Shown here: in pieces, positions 40,699 through 49,161 of the stretch | Numbering within the stretch: the first letter of the stretch is position 1 | Layout of the letters: each line of letters opens with the position of its first letter | From: Bacteroidia bacterium | GTDB taxonomy: Bacteria > Bacteroidota > Bacteroidia > J057 | DNA length: 64,000 nucleotides | Direction: 5' to 3' | NCBI GenBank assembly: GCA_041391665.1 | Contig: JAWKNO010000003.1 | Span: forward strand, 1,736,001 to 1,800,000 | The notes under the pieces: generated by a model | Database searches by the model: none | What the model was told of the DNA's origin: nothing | Seen by the model: the letters and a program-made list of their open reading frames with translations, nothing else | Program-made: the position numbers and the translations under genes

Positions 40699-41463
40699 TT
40701 AACTATATTTTAAATTGAGTTGGTCTTTTACTGCGGCAATACGGGCAATGAGGTCTCCGTCAGGATCAGATTCCACGGCGTGGCCGATGACGATCATATC
40801 TGCCCCGGCTTCCCAAATTTTGCCGGCATCTTCGGGTTTGCGTATGCCACCTCCGATCAGCAGAGGGATATTGATGCTTTTTGCGACAGCACGAACCATA
40901 TCGGGGGAAATGGTCCTTTGTGCCCCACTGCCGCCATCCATATAGATCATTTTCAGTCCAAGCATTTCACCTGCCAGGGCTGTGCAGGCTGCGATATCGT
41001 GTTTGTCTGAGGGAATAGGAAAGGTGTTACTGATATAATTGGCGGTGGTAGCCTTTCCGGCGTCAATCAGCATATAGCCGGTAGGAAGAATTTCCAGCCG
41101 TGTCTGACGCAGAATGGGGGCAGCCTCCACATGTTTGCCTATCAGCAGGTCGGCATTTCGGCCACTGATGAGAGAGAGGAAAAGAATACCGTCTGCTTCG
41201 GGTACGATCTGATACAAACTCCCCGGAAATAAGACAACCGGAATATTCGTGCGGGACTTGATCTGCGGTACGAGCGCATGGATTTCTCCACCCATTACCA
41301 GACTTCCTCCTACAAAAATTAAATCTGCGCCTGCGGCTTCCACACGATCCAGAATTTTATCTAAATGGTTGCCACCCGCTTTGTCAGGGTCAATCAAAAT
41401 CGCAAAGGCTTTCCGGCCAAAGGTTTTCAGTTCCTGAAGTTGGTGAATAAGGGTAGAGTTCAT
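40699..41463 (-). CDS. geranylgeranylglyceryl phosphate synthase (GGGPS/PcrB family)
   Basis: The 254-residue TIM-barrel protein matches the GGGPS family: AILIDPDKAGG, DLIFVGGSLVMGG, VVLFPGSLYQIV, GYMLIDAGKATT, MIYMDGGSGA, LLIGGGIRKPEDA. The family joins a polyprenyl diphosphate to sn-glycerol 1-phosphate, making the ether bond of archaeal lipids; a subgroup occurs in Bacteroidota and can make GGGP in vitro. No archaeal-type G1P dehydrogenase or second ether-lipid enzyme is in the window. It is the first gene of a likely minus-strand operon to kynU. The product's role in bacteria is unknown. Confidence 0.92.
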   Translation of the reverse strand: MNSTLIHQLQELKTFGRKAFAILIDPDKAGGNHLDKILDRVEAAGADLIFVGGSLVMGGEIHALVPQIKSRTNIPVVLFPGSLYQIVPEADGILFLSLISGRNADLLIGKHVEAAPILRQTRLEILPTGYMLIDAGKATTANYISNTFPIPSDKHDIAACTALAGEMLGLKMIYMDGGSGAQRTISPDMVRAVAKSINIPLLIGGGIRKPEDAGKIWEAGADMIVIGHAVESDPDGDLIARIAAVKDQLNLKYS

Positions 41464-41644
41464 CCGTTATTTTGTCCAAAACCTTTCCTGAATCCGGGTT
41501 TGGTTTTGTTGCGAAGTTAAGAAAATTTACCTTAAGCGAAGGGGTTTTTAGTCCATATTCTAACACATTGGTCTTCGCACATGGTAAAGATTTGATAGCT
41601 GCTTTTCGCAAAAAATCGTACATTTAGCTGTTAAGTATGCCATT

Positions 41645-43162
41645 ATGCACCGCTTACCTGCATTATTTCTCCTCTGTTTTATCCTTATTTTTGGGCCAGA
41701 TACTTACGCTCAGGTTACAGACCTGCCACGGGGTTTTGCACCAAAGGAAAAATCCTTCATCCGCAGGTATTTGCATTCCCGTACCAAAAACACAGGAGGA
41801 ATTTCCACCCCGCCGGAATTTCCTGTCAGGACAATGGCCGAGTGGGAGGAAATTGAATACCTCGTCATTTCGTGGGTTCAGTATTTGCCGACGTTACGGG
41901 AAGTTGTCCGCTACGGAAGGGAAGAGTGCAAAGTCATCATTTTATGCCAGGACACAACGGGTATCAGAGCTTATCTCGAAGCGGGTGATGTCTCTACAGA
42001 AGGGGTGATTTTGCTAAAATCCCGCGTCAACAGTGTCTGGATTCGCGACTACGGAGCCAGCTCGGTCTATGCTCAGGGGGTTGATTCGTTATGGCTCATG
42101 GACTGGATATACAACCGCCCGAGGCCGGATGACGATCATATTCCTTCCTTTTTGTCGCGCTACCTCAATAAACCTCTTTTTTCCACTACCCGCCCGCCAT
42201 TTGACCTGGTAAATATTGGCGGAAACTTTATGACTGACGGCATGGGTACAGGTTTTTCTTCACGCCTGGTACTGGAGGAAAATTCTGTCGAGGGAAAATT
42301 TAACCTTTCCTCCAAAACTGAGGCTGAGGTAAATGAAGTGATGCGCAGATTCATGGGTATTAACCGCTATATCAAAATGGACGTCCTGCCATACGATGGC
42401 ATCCACCATATTGATATGCACATGAAACTACTGAATGAGGAAACGCTGCTGGTAGGCCAATATCCGCCCGGAGTAGCAGATGGCCCAAAGATTGAAGAGA
42501 ACCTTCGGGATCTCATTTCCGGGCACTCCTCCGGCTTTGGTTTTCCTTACGAGCTGGTGCGCATTCCGATGCCCCCACATCAAGGCGAATATCCCGACAG
42601 TTGGTGGGCCAGCTACCGCACTTATACCAATGCCGTTTTTATCAATAAAACGGTGCTGGTTCCTGTGTATGGCGAATCCCTTGACACCACCGCACTGCGC
42701 ATCTACAGACAGATATTGCCAGGATATCGAATCGTAGGCATCAACTGTGATCAGATCATTCGCTCGGGAGGGGCTTTGCATTGTATCACGCGGGGAATTG
42801 GCGTAAGGGATCCCCTGCTGATCCAGCACAGACAGTTGCGCGACCGTTATGCAACCCGTGAACCCTATCAGGTAAATGCCGTCATACGCCACCGTTCTGG
42901 TATTCGTTCCGCTCAGGTATTTTTTACTTCTGATACCCTTTCGGGATTCCAGCCTGTAGAAATGCGGGAAACCATTCCGGAAGAAAATATCTGGACAGCC
43001 TTTATCCCTGCCTATCCCCCGGGCACTACCCTCTATTACTATATACAGGCAGAGTCTGTCTCAGGCAAACAAGTCTCGCGTCCTCTTCCTGCGCCTGCCG
43101 GTTGGTGGAAGTTTTTAATCCGCCAGCGCCCCGATCCGGTACTTGATCCGTCTGTCCGGTGA
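41645..43162 (+). CDS. secreted peptidylarginine deiminase / agmatine deiminase-family enzyme (PAD_porph)
   Basis: The 505-residue protein has a signal peptide (LPALFLLCFILIFG, cleavage near TYAQ) and a PAD_porph domain. The catalytic set is visible: Asp 135 (WIRDYG), His 255 and Asp 257 (HHIDMH), an Asn in YTNAVFIN and Cys 380 (GGALHCITRG). The family deiminates agmatine or protein arginine, releasing ammonia. The signal peptide favours peptides or proteins, as in the Porphyromonas enzyme. A beta domain follows (about 400-500). Unlike Porphyromonas PAD it lacks a T9SS tail, so it may stay periplasmic. Monocistronic; converges on the SBBP gene. Confidence 0.9.
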   Translation: MHRLPALFLLCFILIFGPDTYAQVTDLPRGFAPKEKSFIRRYLHSRTKNTGGISTPPEFPVRTMAEWEEIEYLVISWVQYLPTLREVVRYGREECKVIILCQDTTGIRAYLEAGDVSTEGVILLKSRVNSVWIRDYGASSVYAQGVDSLWLMDWIYNRPRPDDDHIPSFLSRYLNKPLFSTTRPPFDLVNIGGNFMTDGMGTGFSSRLVLEENSVEGKFNLSSKTEAEVNEVMRRFMGINRYIKMDVLPYDGIHHIDMHMKLLNEETLLVGQYPPGVADGPKIEENLRDLISGHSSGFGFPYELVRIPMPPHQGEYPDSWWASYRTYTNAVFINKTVLVPVYGESLDTTALRIYRQILPGYRIVGINCDQIIRSGGALHCITRGIGVRDPLLIQHRQLRDRYATREPYQVNAVIRHRSGIRSAQVFFTSDTLSGFQPVEMRETIPEENIWTAFIPAYPPGTTLYYYIQAESVSGKQVSRPLPAPAGWWKFLIRQRPDPVLDPSVR

Positions 43163-43178
43163 TTTCTGCCGAAAAGGG

Positions 43179-45893
43179 TTAATCCACCACCAGTTTTTCT
43201 ACCACCGGAGAATGACCGGGCACAGTCATTTTTACATAATAAATACCTTTCGACCAGCCCGATATGTCTATCTGGCGCCGGCTTCCCATATTTATCCCAG
43301 CACTTCTGTACACGGTCTGCCCCGACATGGTTACAATTTCGAGATGTGCCACAAGATCAGGTGAAAAAGTCCATGTCACTTTCAACAGATCACTTGCCGG
43401 GTTGGGAAATAGAGAAAGGCTGACAGGGCTTTCAGAAGGGATCAGCACCTGGGCAATTCCCGAATAATATCTGTTACCTTCATCGGTCTGATAACTGATC
43501 CGGTAATACAACAACTGACCGGGCAGGTTTGCAGCATCAAAGTCTTCAAAATCATACTGCACATGAGGTCCGGTATTTCCGCTTTTCCTGCCGATCTCTG
43601 TCCAGTAACCCGTTTCGGTTTTCCTTTCGATGAAGAAAGTATGAGAATTTCCGGCATCTTCTGCCTGCCAGCGAATATCAGTATTTTTCCGTTCGGGTTG
43701 CCAAATGACCGAGAGATTACGCATCGCCACCGGTAAAACCGTACCGACCTCTACCGTTGCAATCCATGGTGCATCGGAAGTACCATTGGTTTTTACCCCC
43801 TGATAGGTACCCGCAGTCATAGGCATATTAGGGCTGTGAGTGGTGACACCTATCGTCATCTTATTTCCATTGAGGTACAAACCTCCCGAGGCTCGGGGGT
43901 ACTCATTGTAGCTCCCCCCGTATAAGGCTGAGTGCAACAGGCTGCTACCGTCTGAGCTCAGCACAGAAAGCGTAACGTCATACATGGCGTTATACCCGGC
44001 AGAACCGGAGGTAACAGGAAAATCCGGAGAACGTGTAGCTCCAAGAATATGGGCTTCATTGGCGTCATTGATGCGAATAGCTTTGCAAAAATCCACATCA
44101 GAACCTCCCAGGTAGGTACTGTAAATGAGTGCCGAACCAGCAGCATTCAGCCGGGTGACAAACAGGTCTCCCATCCCGAAGCCGGGAGAAGGGCTGCCCT
44201 GATATGCACTTTGTGAGACAGGAAAATTGGCGGAAAAGGTGACACCTGTGGCAAATACTTCCCCATTGTCGTTGATGTCAAGGCCGTAGATCACATCGCT
44301 GTCACTTCCCCCGAGATATGTCAGGTATTTTAATGCAGAGCCATCGGCAGATAGTTTTAATACAAATGCATCCTCTGGCATTCCCGGCCCGGAAAAATTG
44401 CCTGTGCTCTGAAAAACGCCACTGGTGGCAGGCAGATTGTCAGACCCTGTATTTCCTCCCACAAAAACTTCCCCTGCACTGTTTACAGCAATCGTGTTGG
44501 CGATATCATAACTGGCACCCGATATCAGGGTAGAATAACTCAGCGCACTGCCGCTGGTATTGAGTTTGGCTACAAATATATCGCCATAACCTCCTATGAC
44601 ATTGCTGTATGAGCCATAAGTCAGCGGAAAATCGTTGGAAAGGGTATAACCCGTCACATAGGCTTCTCCTGCCGGCCCGAGCACCATATCGTAGATATAG
44701 TCGCGGTCCTCTCCGCCAAAATAGGAAGAGTAAATCACCGCGCTCCCATTGGCGGAAAGTTTGGTTACGAACCCTTCGGATAACCCGCCCCCGGACGAGA
44801 GCTGAAGCGCACCTGGCGTGACCGGATAATTGTTGGAATTCATAAACCCGGCAATGACCGGCTCCTTATTGGCTGTAACGCCAATGGCATAAGGAAGCTC
44901 CCAGTCAGAACCGCCCACATAGGTAGAAAAGACAAGTGCAGTGCCATTGGGATCCATTTTGGTAACAAAACAATCTATTCCCCCGTGATAGATATTCTGA
45001 TAAACACCCGGGGTAATCGGAAAAGCCAGCGATTTGGTGTAGCCGGTCATATATACATAGTTGGCACTGTCTCTGTCCACAGCAATGACATAATCATCGG
45101 AAGTACTTGCATGTAAAAATGTACTCCAGTTGAGCGTGAGCGGATCAATTACCAATGAAACCGCCGGGTTATAGGCGCCGGTTATCTGAAAACCTATCGT
45201 TGTCGGGTCAATTTTTTGATAACGGACATCAACTTTTATATCTTTTCCATTGATCTTTTGCCAGGCAAAAGGTGCGGCATCCGTAACTGTGCCCCACAAA
45301 GTGTGTATGATACATTCGCCTGCAGCATTGATTTCTATTCCCGTAATTCCTTCGGCAACCATTTTTATCTGGCCCACATCTGCATAAGGCTGAAGTATAA
45401 AATCGTATTTGATCTGATGCTGATCTGTCCCATAATAGCGAAGATCGATGCCTTCATATATCGAGTTATAGCGGATTTCACTGAAACGGTGAGCATTTGT
45501 CACCCATTTTCCGGGATCATCGCCTTTAAAGTAGTTGATTTCCCCTGCCATCTGCTCTATACCCGCAATATGAGTCTGGTCCGATATACCGACAAACCGG
45601 GTATTCCATACAAGCGCCTCATGGTCAAACTCCTGCTCGCCTGCCCATCGGTAGTTTTCGTGTTTTTCATAGGTTTCCTCCGATTCATTTTCTACTTCCC
45701 GGATCATAGCATAGCTAATACCGGTAGGTAAAAAACGCACCTGTATGCCGTTGACAAAAGACTGATAGCGGATTTCGGGCCCAAACTGACCGAGATTTTC
45801 CTCAAAATAGATTTGAGACGATAGAGCACTGTACAAGAAAGACGGTAATATGAAGACGACCAAGAGCAACAGCTTATTCCTGTCGCAAAACAT
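43179..45893 (-). CDS. SBBP-repeat secreted protein with type IX sorting domain
   Basis: The 904-residue protein has a signal peptide, an N-terminal domain of about 230 residues typical of SBBP proteins (YFEENLGQFGPEIRYQ, RYNSIYEGIDLRYYG, DPLTLNWSTFL), and seven or more SBBP repeats with the pattern YSTYxGGSDxD...GxTxSxxFP (for example FSTYVGGSDWELPYAIG, YLTYLGGSDSDVIYGL). An Ig-like domain and a T9SS type A domain (LSLFPNPASDLLKV to GIYYVKM) follow. The repeats build a beta-propeller; surface binding or adhesion is probable. A -7 box CAAAGTTA (minus: TAACTTTG) is at 45955-45948, with a 5' UTR hairpin below. Confidence 0.9.
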   Translation of the reverse strand: MFCDRNKLLLLVVFILPSFLYSALSSQIYFEENLGQFGPEIRYQSFVNGIQVRFLPTGISYAMIREVENESEETYEKHENYRWAGEQEFDHEALVWNTRFVGISDQTHIAGIEQMAGEINYFKGDDPGKWVTNAHRFSEIRYNSIYEGIDLRYYGTDQHQIKYDFILQPYADVGQIKMVAEGITGIEINAAGECIIHTLWGTVTDAAPFAWQKINGKDIKVDVRYQKIDPTTIGFQITGAYNPAVSLVIDPLTLNWSTFLHASTSDDYVIAVDRDSANYVYMTGYTKSLAFPITPGVYQNIYHGGIDCFVTKMDPNGTALVFSTYVGGSDWELPYAIGVTANKEPVIAGFMNSNNYPVTPGALQLSSGGGLSEGFVTKLSANGSAVIYSSYFGGEDRDYIYDMVLGPAGEAYVTGYTLSNDFPLTYGSYSNVIGGYGDIFVAKLNTSGSALSYSTLISGASYDIANTIAVNSAGEVFVGGNTGSDNLPATSGVFQSTGNFSGPGMPEDAFVLKLSADGSALKYLTYLGGSDSDVIYGLDINDNGEVFATGVTFSANFPVSQSAYQGSPSPGFGMGDLFVTRLNAAGSALIYSTYLGGSDVDFCKAIRINDANEAHILGATRSPDFPVTSGSAGYNAMYDVTLSVLSSDGSSLLHSALYGGSYNEYPRASGGLYLNGNKMTIGVTTHSPNMPMTAGTYQGVKTNGTSDAPWIATVEVGTVLPVAMRNLSVIWQPERKNTDIRWQAEDAGNSHTFFIERKTETGYWTEIGRKSGNTGPHVQYDFEDFDAANLPGQLLYYRISYQTDEGNRYYSGIAQVLIPSESPVSLSLFPNPASDLLKVTWTFSPDLVAHLEIVTMSGQTVYRSAGINMGSRRQIDISGWSKGIYYVKMTVPGHSPVVEKLVVD

Positions 45894-45895
45894 AA

Positions 45896-45943
45896 TCGGG
45901 TGGTTTAATAGTTATTTAAGGACAATACAAAAATCCCACCCGA
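45896..45943 (-). promoter_or_regulatory. possible 5' UTR hairpin of the SBBP gene
   Basis: TCGGGTGG (45896-45903) and CCACCCGA (45936-45943) are perfect inverted repeats separated by 32 bases. They lie between the -7 box at 45955-45948 (TAACTTTG) and the ATG at 45893, so the leader would pair its first bases with those just before the start codon. Confidence 0.4.
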
Positions 45944-46054
45944 TCGCCAAAGTTAAAATCAGTAACCAGTAATTATATTACATCAATCCGTAAATATTAT
46001 ATTTTGTACATTTTTTAATAAAAAATTTGCCAATCTCCGCATCTTATTATTATA

Positions 46055-48943
46055 TCAGAACTTCATCATAAATTCATTCAGGTTGATGTCGTGGTCCAGT
46101 TCCATTTTTTTTCTCAGCCGGTAACGACCGGTTTCGACGCCTCTGACGGAAATATTCATCAGCGGCGCGATTTCTTTGGAGGAAAGATTCATTCTGAGAT
46201 ATGCACACAACCTGTGGTCAGTGGGACTAAGTTGGGGAAATTCTTCTCCTAATCTTTTCAAAAAATCACGGTGAACCTGATCGAAGTGAAAGGCAAACTG
46301 CTCCCAATCCTGATCAATTTGCCGGTCATAGTGGATTAAACCCAACAATTCATTGATTTTTTTACGGGCAGAAATATCTTTAGAAATGGAGGATATTTCT
46401 TCCAGTTCTCCCCGGATTTTAAAAAGAATATCGTTTTTCTGTACGAGGTGCATGGTAGCGGATGCCAGTTCCTGGTTTTTATGCCTTACGTCTTCTTCCA
46501 GTCTTTCATTATTGAGGCGGGAAATCTGCGCTTCCTGCTCTGCTTCCTGTTGCTTCATGATACCCTGCAGTTTTTGTGTTTCCCGTTTAAAGCGGATGCG
46601 GGGAATTAATAGCAAGCCTACGAGCAACATGGCCACCGCGAGAAAATATAAGCCCTGTGCAGTAGGAGATGCATACCATGGGGGGGATATGGTCAATGTA
46701 TAGGTTAAAATTTCGCTTATAATGCCATGCGTATTCCGGGCCTGAAGATGAAAATGATAGACACCCGGGCTCAGGTTGGTATATTCTTTTTCCGTTTTTG
46801 TCGTCCATATACCCCATTCTTTTTCGAGCCCCTCCAGATAAAACCGATACTCAATTCCCCCCGACTCAAGAAACATTGGGGAAGAAAAAGTAAAACGAAA
46901 AGCATTTTCCCGGTAGTTAAACACTGGTTTTTGGGAATCTGGTTGTGTATCGACGGGTAACCCATTTACTGAAAAAGTTCCGCCAAAAAACAGGCTGTCT
47001 TTTTCCTGCATAAGATAGCAGGAGCGGAGCAGCACTTTAAGATTGGTATCGGGAAAAACGGGGGCCTCCGGATTGTAATGAAGGAAACCGCTTTCAGCAG
47101 CAAAAAATACATTCTGCCGGTCATATGGATACAAAAACTCGTGCCCCTTTACGAGTCTGTCGCGCAACTCAGGGAAATCCTGCCGGCGGAGGCGAGTTTC
47201 CACACCTTTTTGCTCCACGTGTATTATGCCTACCTCATGGTTTACGACAAACCAAATATTTCCTTCTTTATCCTCCTTCAACAGTTTTATCCATTCAGAG
47301 CCCAGGACATTGGCAAAAGCCTGGTTGGGCGTAAAGCGCTCAGTGAGGGGGTTATAGTCATATACGCCTTTGGCTGTACCAAACATCACCTGCCCTCTTA
47401 CGCGGGAGACCTGATTAAAATTATCAGACGGGAGTCCATCTCCGGACTGATAAAATCGCACCGTCATAGAGTCCGGGCGGTTTGGAAAGCTCAGGCGGTA
47501 AATTCCTCTATAAGGATGAGAAACCCAGATATTGCCATCATTATCCTGCGCCATAATCCGGCAGGATTCATCCAAACCGTCAAGTTTTTTCACAAATTCC
47601 CAGTTCCCATTGCGGTTTTGATAGAGACTGACCCCATTGTAAGTACCACCGATAAGATATCCGGGAAATCGGTTGAGCCTCAAAAATGTCCAGGCTCCGC
47701 CTGAAGCAGGCGGTGAAATCCGGCGAGCCTGATTGTTGAGAATAGAAAAAGCGCCTTCATGGTGCGCCATCAACAGATTGTCATCAACAGAAACCGTTCC
47801 CCATACTTGTCCGGAAGTATTTTCTACCCTATGATATCGCCCCGACTGAAAGGGATCGGTGTAGGGCTGCCAACTGGCCTGGTAAAGGCCGTTGTTTGTA
47901 CCAAAGAAAATATTATCGCCGTGAATACTGACGGAATACCCGGCATCTCTCAGGTTTGCGTCGGGATAAATCGAAGAAAACGGGGAACTGGTTTCAATAA
48001 AGTCAATCCCATTGTTGAGCCCCAGCCATAGATTGCCCGCTTTGTCGGGAAACAGGCTAAGCACATTGTTGTTTTGAAGTCCGTTTCTTTTGTCGATCTG
48101 ATACAGCGGGTTGCCAAAAGAATCGAGAATGATAAGCCCGTTTTGAGAGGTTCCAATCGCAATTTTTCCATCAGGCAGAAGGGCTGCAGCGTGCATTCTC
48201 CCCGAGCCGATAAACGCATGTGTTTTTGTCTCCCAACGCGTAAGCCTATCTTCTTTGAGGAGAAAAATACCTTGCTTCAGAGTAACAATCAGCATATCGC
48301 CTGTTTCTGTAGGAACAATCCCCTTAACAGTCAATGGAGAAAGCAATTCTGTGCCTTTCAACGCAGATAGAGCGCCATTTTCCAGCAGAAATAAGCCCCC
48401 TTCATCCTGAACAAAAATTTTATCGCCCACCTTAAAAAGTGAACTAAAAGTAGTCTGGGCAGAAAGCACCTTACATGTGCCGGAAGAAAGCTGATATAAA
48501 TGATAATTAGTGCGGAAAATCACAGTTGGTCCATCCAAAATGATATCCCAGACATCCTCAAAACTGCGATATGGTTCGGGGATCAGGTTCTTCAAAGAGT
48601 GAAATACCATATCTCCTTTAACATCCGGTCGAAAAACCCCCATTTCGTCCTGGCCACCTACATAAATATTCCCTGACGAATCAATTGCAATAGACCTGAC
48701 GATGGTTCGGTTGGGTAATGGCACACACATCCAGCGCGTACCATCATAACTGAGCAGTCCTTCATTGTTGGCAAAGTACATAATACCTGAAGGACTCTGG
48801 TCTATATACCAGTTTTGAGTGGCAGCTTTGTACTCATCTTTTAGATGATTGATAATAAATGGAGTACCCAGGTTATTTTTCTGAGCAGAAGCACTCAAAG
48901 TCATGCCAAAAATCATGAAGTATAGCCAGGTGCGCAAGAGCAT
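46055..48943 (-). CDS. propeller / Y_Y_Y / LuxR-type HTH membrane-spanning regulator of the adjacent glucan locus
   Basis: This 962-residue protein has a signal sequence, about 700 residues of two-component-regulator propeller repeats (for example LLSYDGTRWMCVPLP, DKAGNLWLGLNNGIDFI, NDGNIWVSHPYRG-like units), a Y_Y_Y domain (NLSPGVYHFHLQARN), a membrane helix near 760-780 (LYFLAVAMLLVGLLLIP), a cytoplasmic coiled coil and a C-terminal LuxR-type helix-turn-helix (LSPTDHRLCAYLRMNLSSKE, PLMNISVRGVETGRYRLRKK). It lacks kinase and receiver domains, so it is a one-component sensor that likely senses glucan fragments in the periplasm and activates the divergent SusCD/GH16 operon. Confidence 0.9.
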   Translation of the reverse strand: MLLRTWLYFMIFGMTLSASAQKNNLGTPFIINHLKDEYKAATQNWYIDQSPSGIMYFANNEGLLSYDGTRWMCVPLPNRTIVRSIAIDSSGNIYVGGQDEMGVFRPDVKGDMVFHSLKNLIPEPYRSFEDVWDIILDGPTVIFRTNYHLYQLSSGTCKVLSAQTTFSSLFKVGDKIFVQDEGGLFLLENGALSALKGTELLSPLTVKGIVPTETGDMLIVTLKQGIFLLKEDRLTRWETKTHAFIGSGRMHAAALLPDGKIAIGTSQNGLIILDSFGNPLYQIDKRNGLQNNNVLSLFPDKAGNLWLGLNNGIDFIETSSPFSSIYPDANLRDAGYSVSIHGDNIFFGTNNGLYQASWQPYTDPFQSGRYHRVENTSGQVWGTVSVDDNLLMAHHEGAFSILNNQARRISPPASGGAWTFLRLNRFPGYLIGGTYNGVSLYQNRNGNWEFVKKLDGLDESCRIMAQDNDGNIWVSHPYRGIYRLSFPNRPDSMTVRFYQSGDGLPSDNFNQVSRVRGQVMFGTAKGVYDYNPLTERFTPNQAFANVLGSEWIKLLKEDKEGNIWFVVNHEVGIIHVEQKGVETRLRRQDFPELRDRLVKGHEFLYPYDRQNVFFAAESGFLHYNPEAPVFPDTNLKVLLRSCYLMQEKDSLFFGGTFSVNGLPVDTQPDSQKPVFNYRENAFRFTFSSPMFLESGGIEYRFYLEGLEKEWGIWTTKTEKEYTNLSPGVYHFHLQARNTHGIISEILTYTLTISPPWYASPTAQGLYFLAVAMLLVGLLLIPRIRFKRETQKLQGIMKQQEAEQEAQISRLNNERLEEDVRHKNQELASATMHLVQKNDILFKIRGELEEISSISKDISARKKINELLGLIHYDRQIDQDWEQFAFHFDQVHRDFLKRLGEEFPQLSPTDHRLCAYLRMNLSSKEIAPLMNISVRGVETGRYRLRKKMELDHDINLNEFMMKF

Positions 48944-49032
48944 ATAATAATCCGTTGATAATAAGGAGGTAATATAATAATAATAATAGTAGATGTAGTA
49001 ATGGCGTAGAAATCATGAAGCAGAAAAAACCC

Positions 49033-49086
49033 GTGTCGTAACCGTGGTGTAGTGTTTTTTTTAAGTGTCGTAACTATGGTGTAGTA
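49033..49086 (+). promoter_or_regulatory. candidate operator: two 22 bp direct repeats 32 bp apart
   Basis: GTGTCGTAACCGTGGTGTAGTG (49033-49054) and its near copy at 49065-49086 (changes at positions 11, 12 and the last base) lie in the same orientation, centre to centre 32 bp, about three helical turns. They are in the gap between the LuxR-type regulator gene and the operon it should control, and the second ends 30 bp before the -7 box. A run of TAA triplets (about 48972-48990) lies upstream. Confidence 0.7.
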
Positions 49087-49116
49087 GTTAATGATACAAG
49101 TGGGTTTTTTGATTGA

Positions 49117-49124
49117 TAAATTTG
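49117..49124 (+). promoter_or_regulatory. -7 promoter box of the glucan operon
   Basis: TAAATTTG matches TAnnTTTG and lies 37 bp before the ATG at 49162. No TTG is found 19-21 bp upstream, which suits an activator-dependent promoter. Confidence 0.5.
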
Positions 49125-49161
49125 AATTAAACGAATCTAACTAATCAAAACCATTCACATT

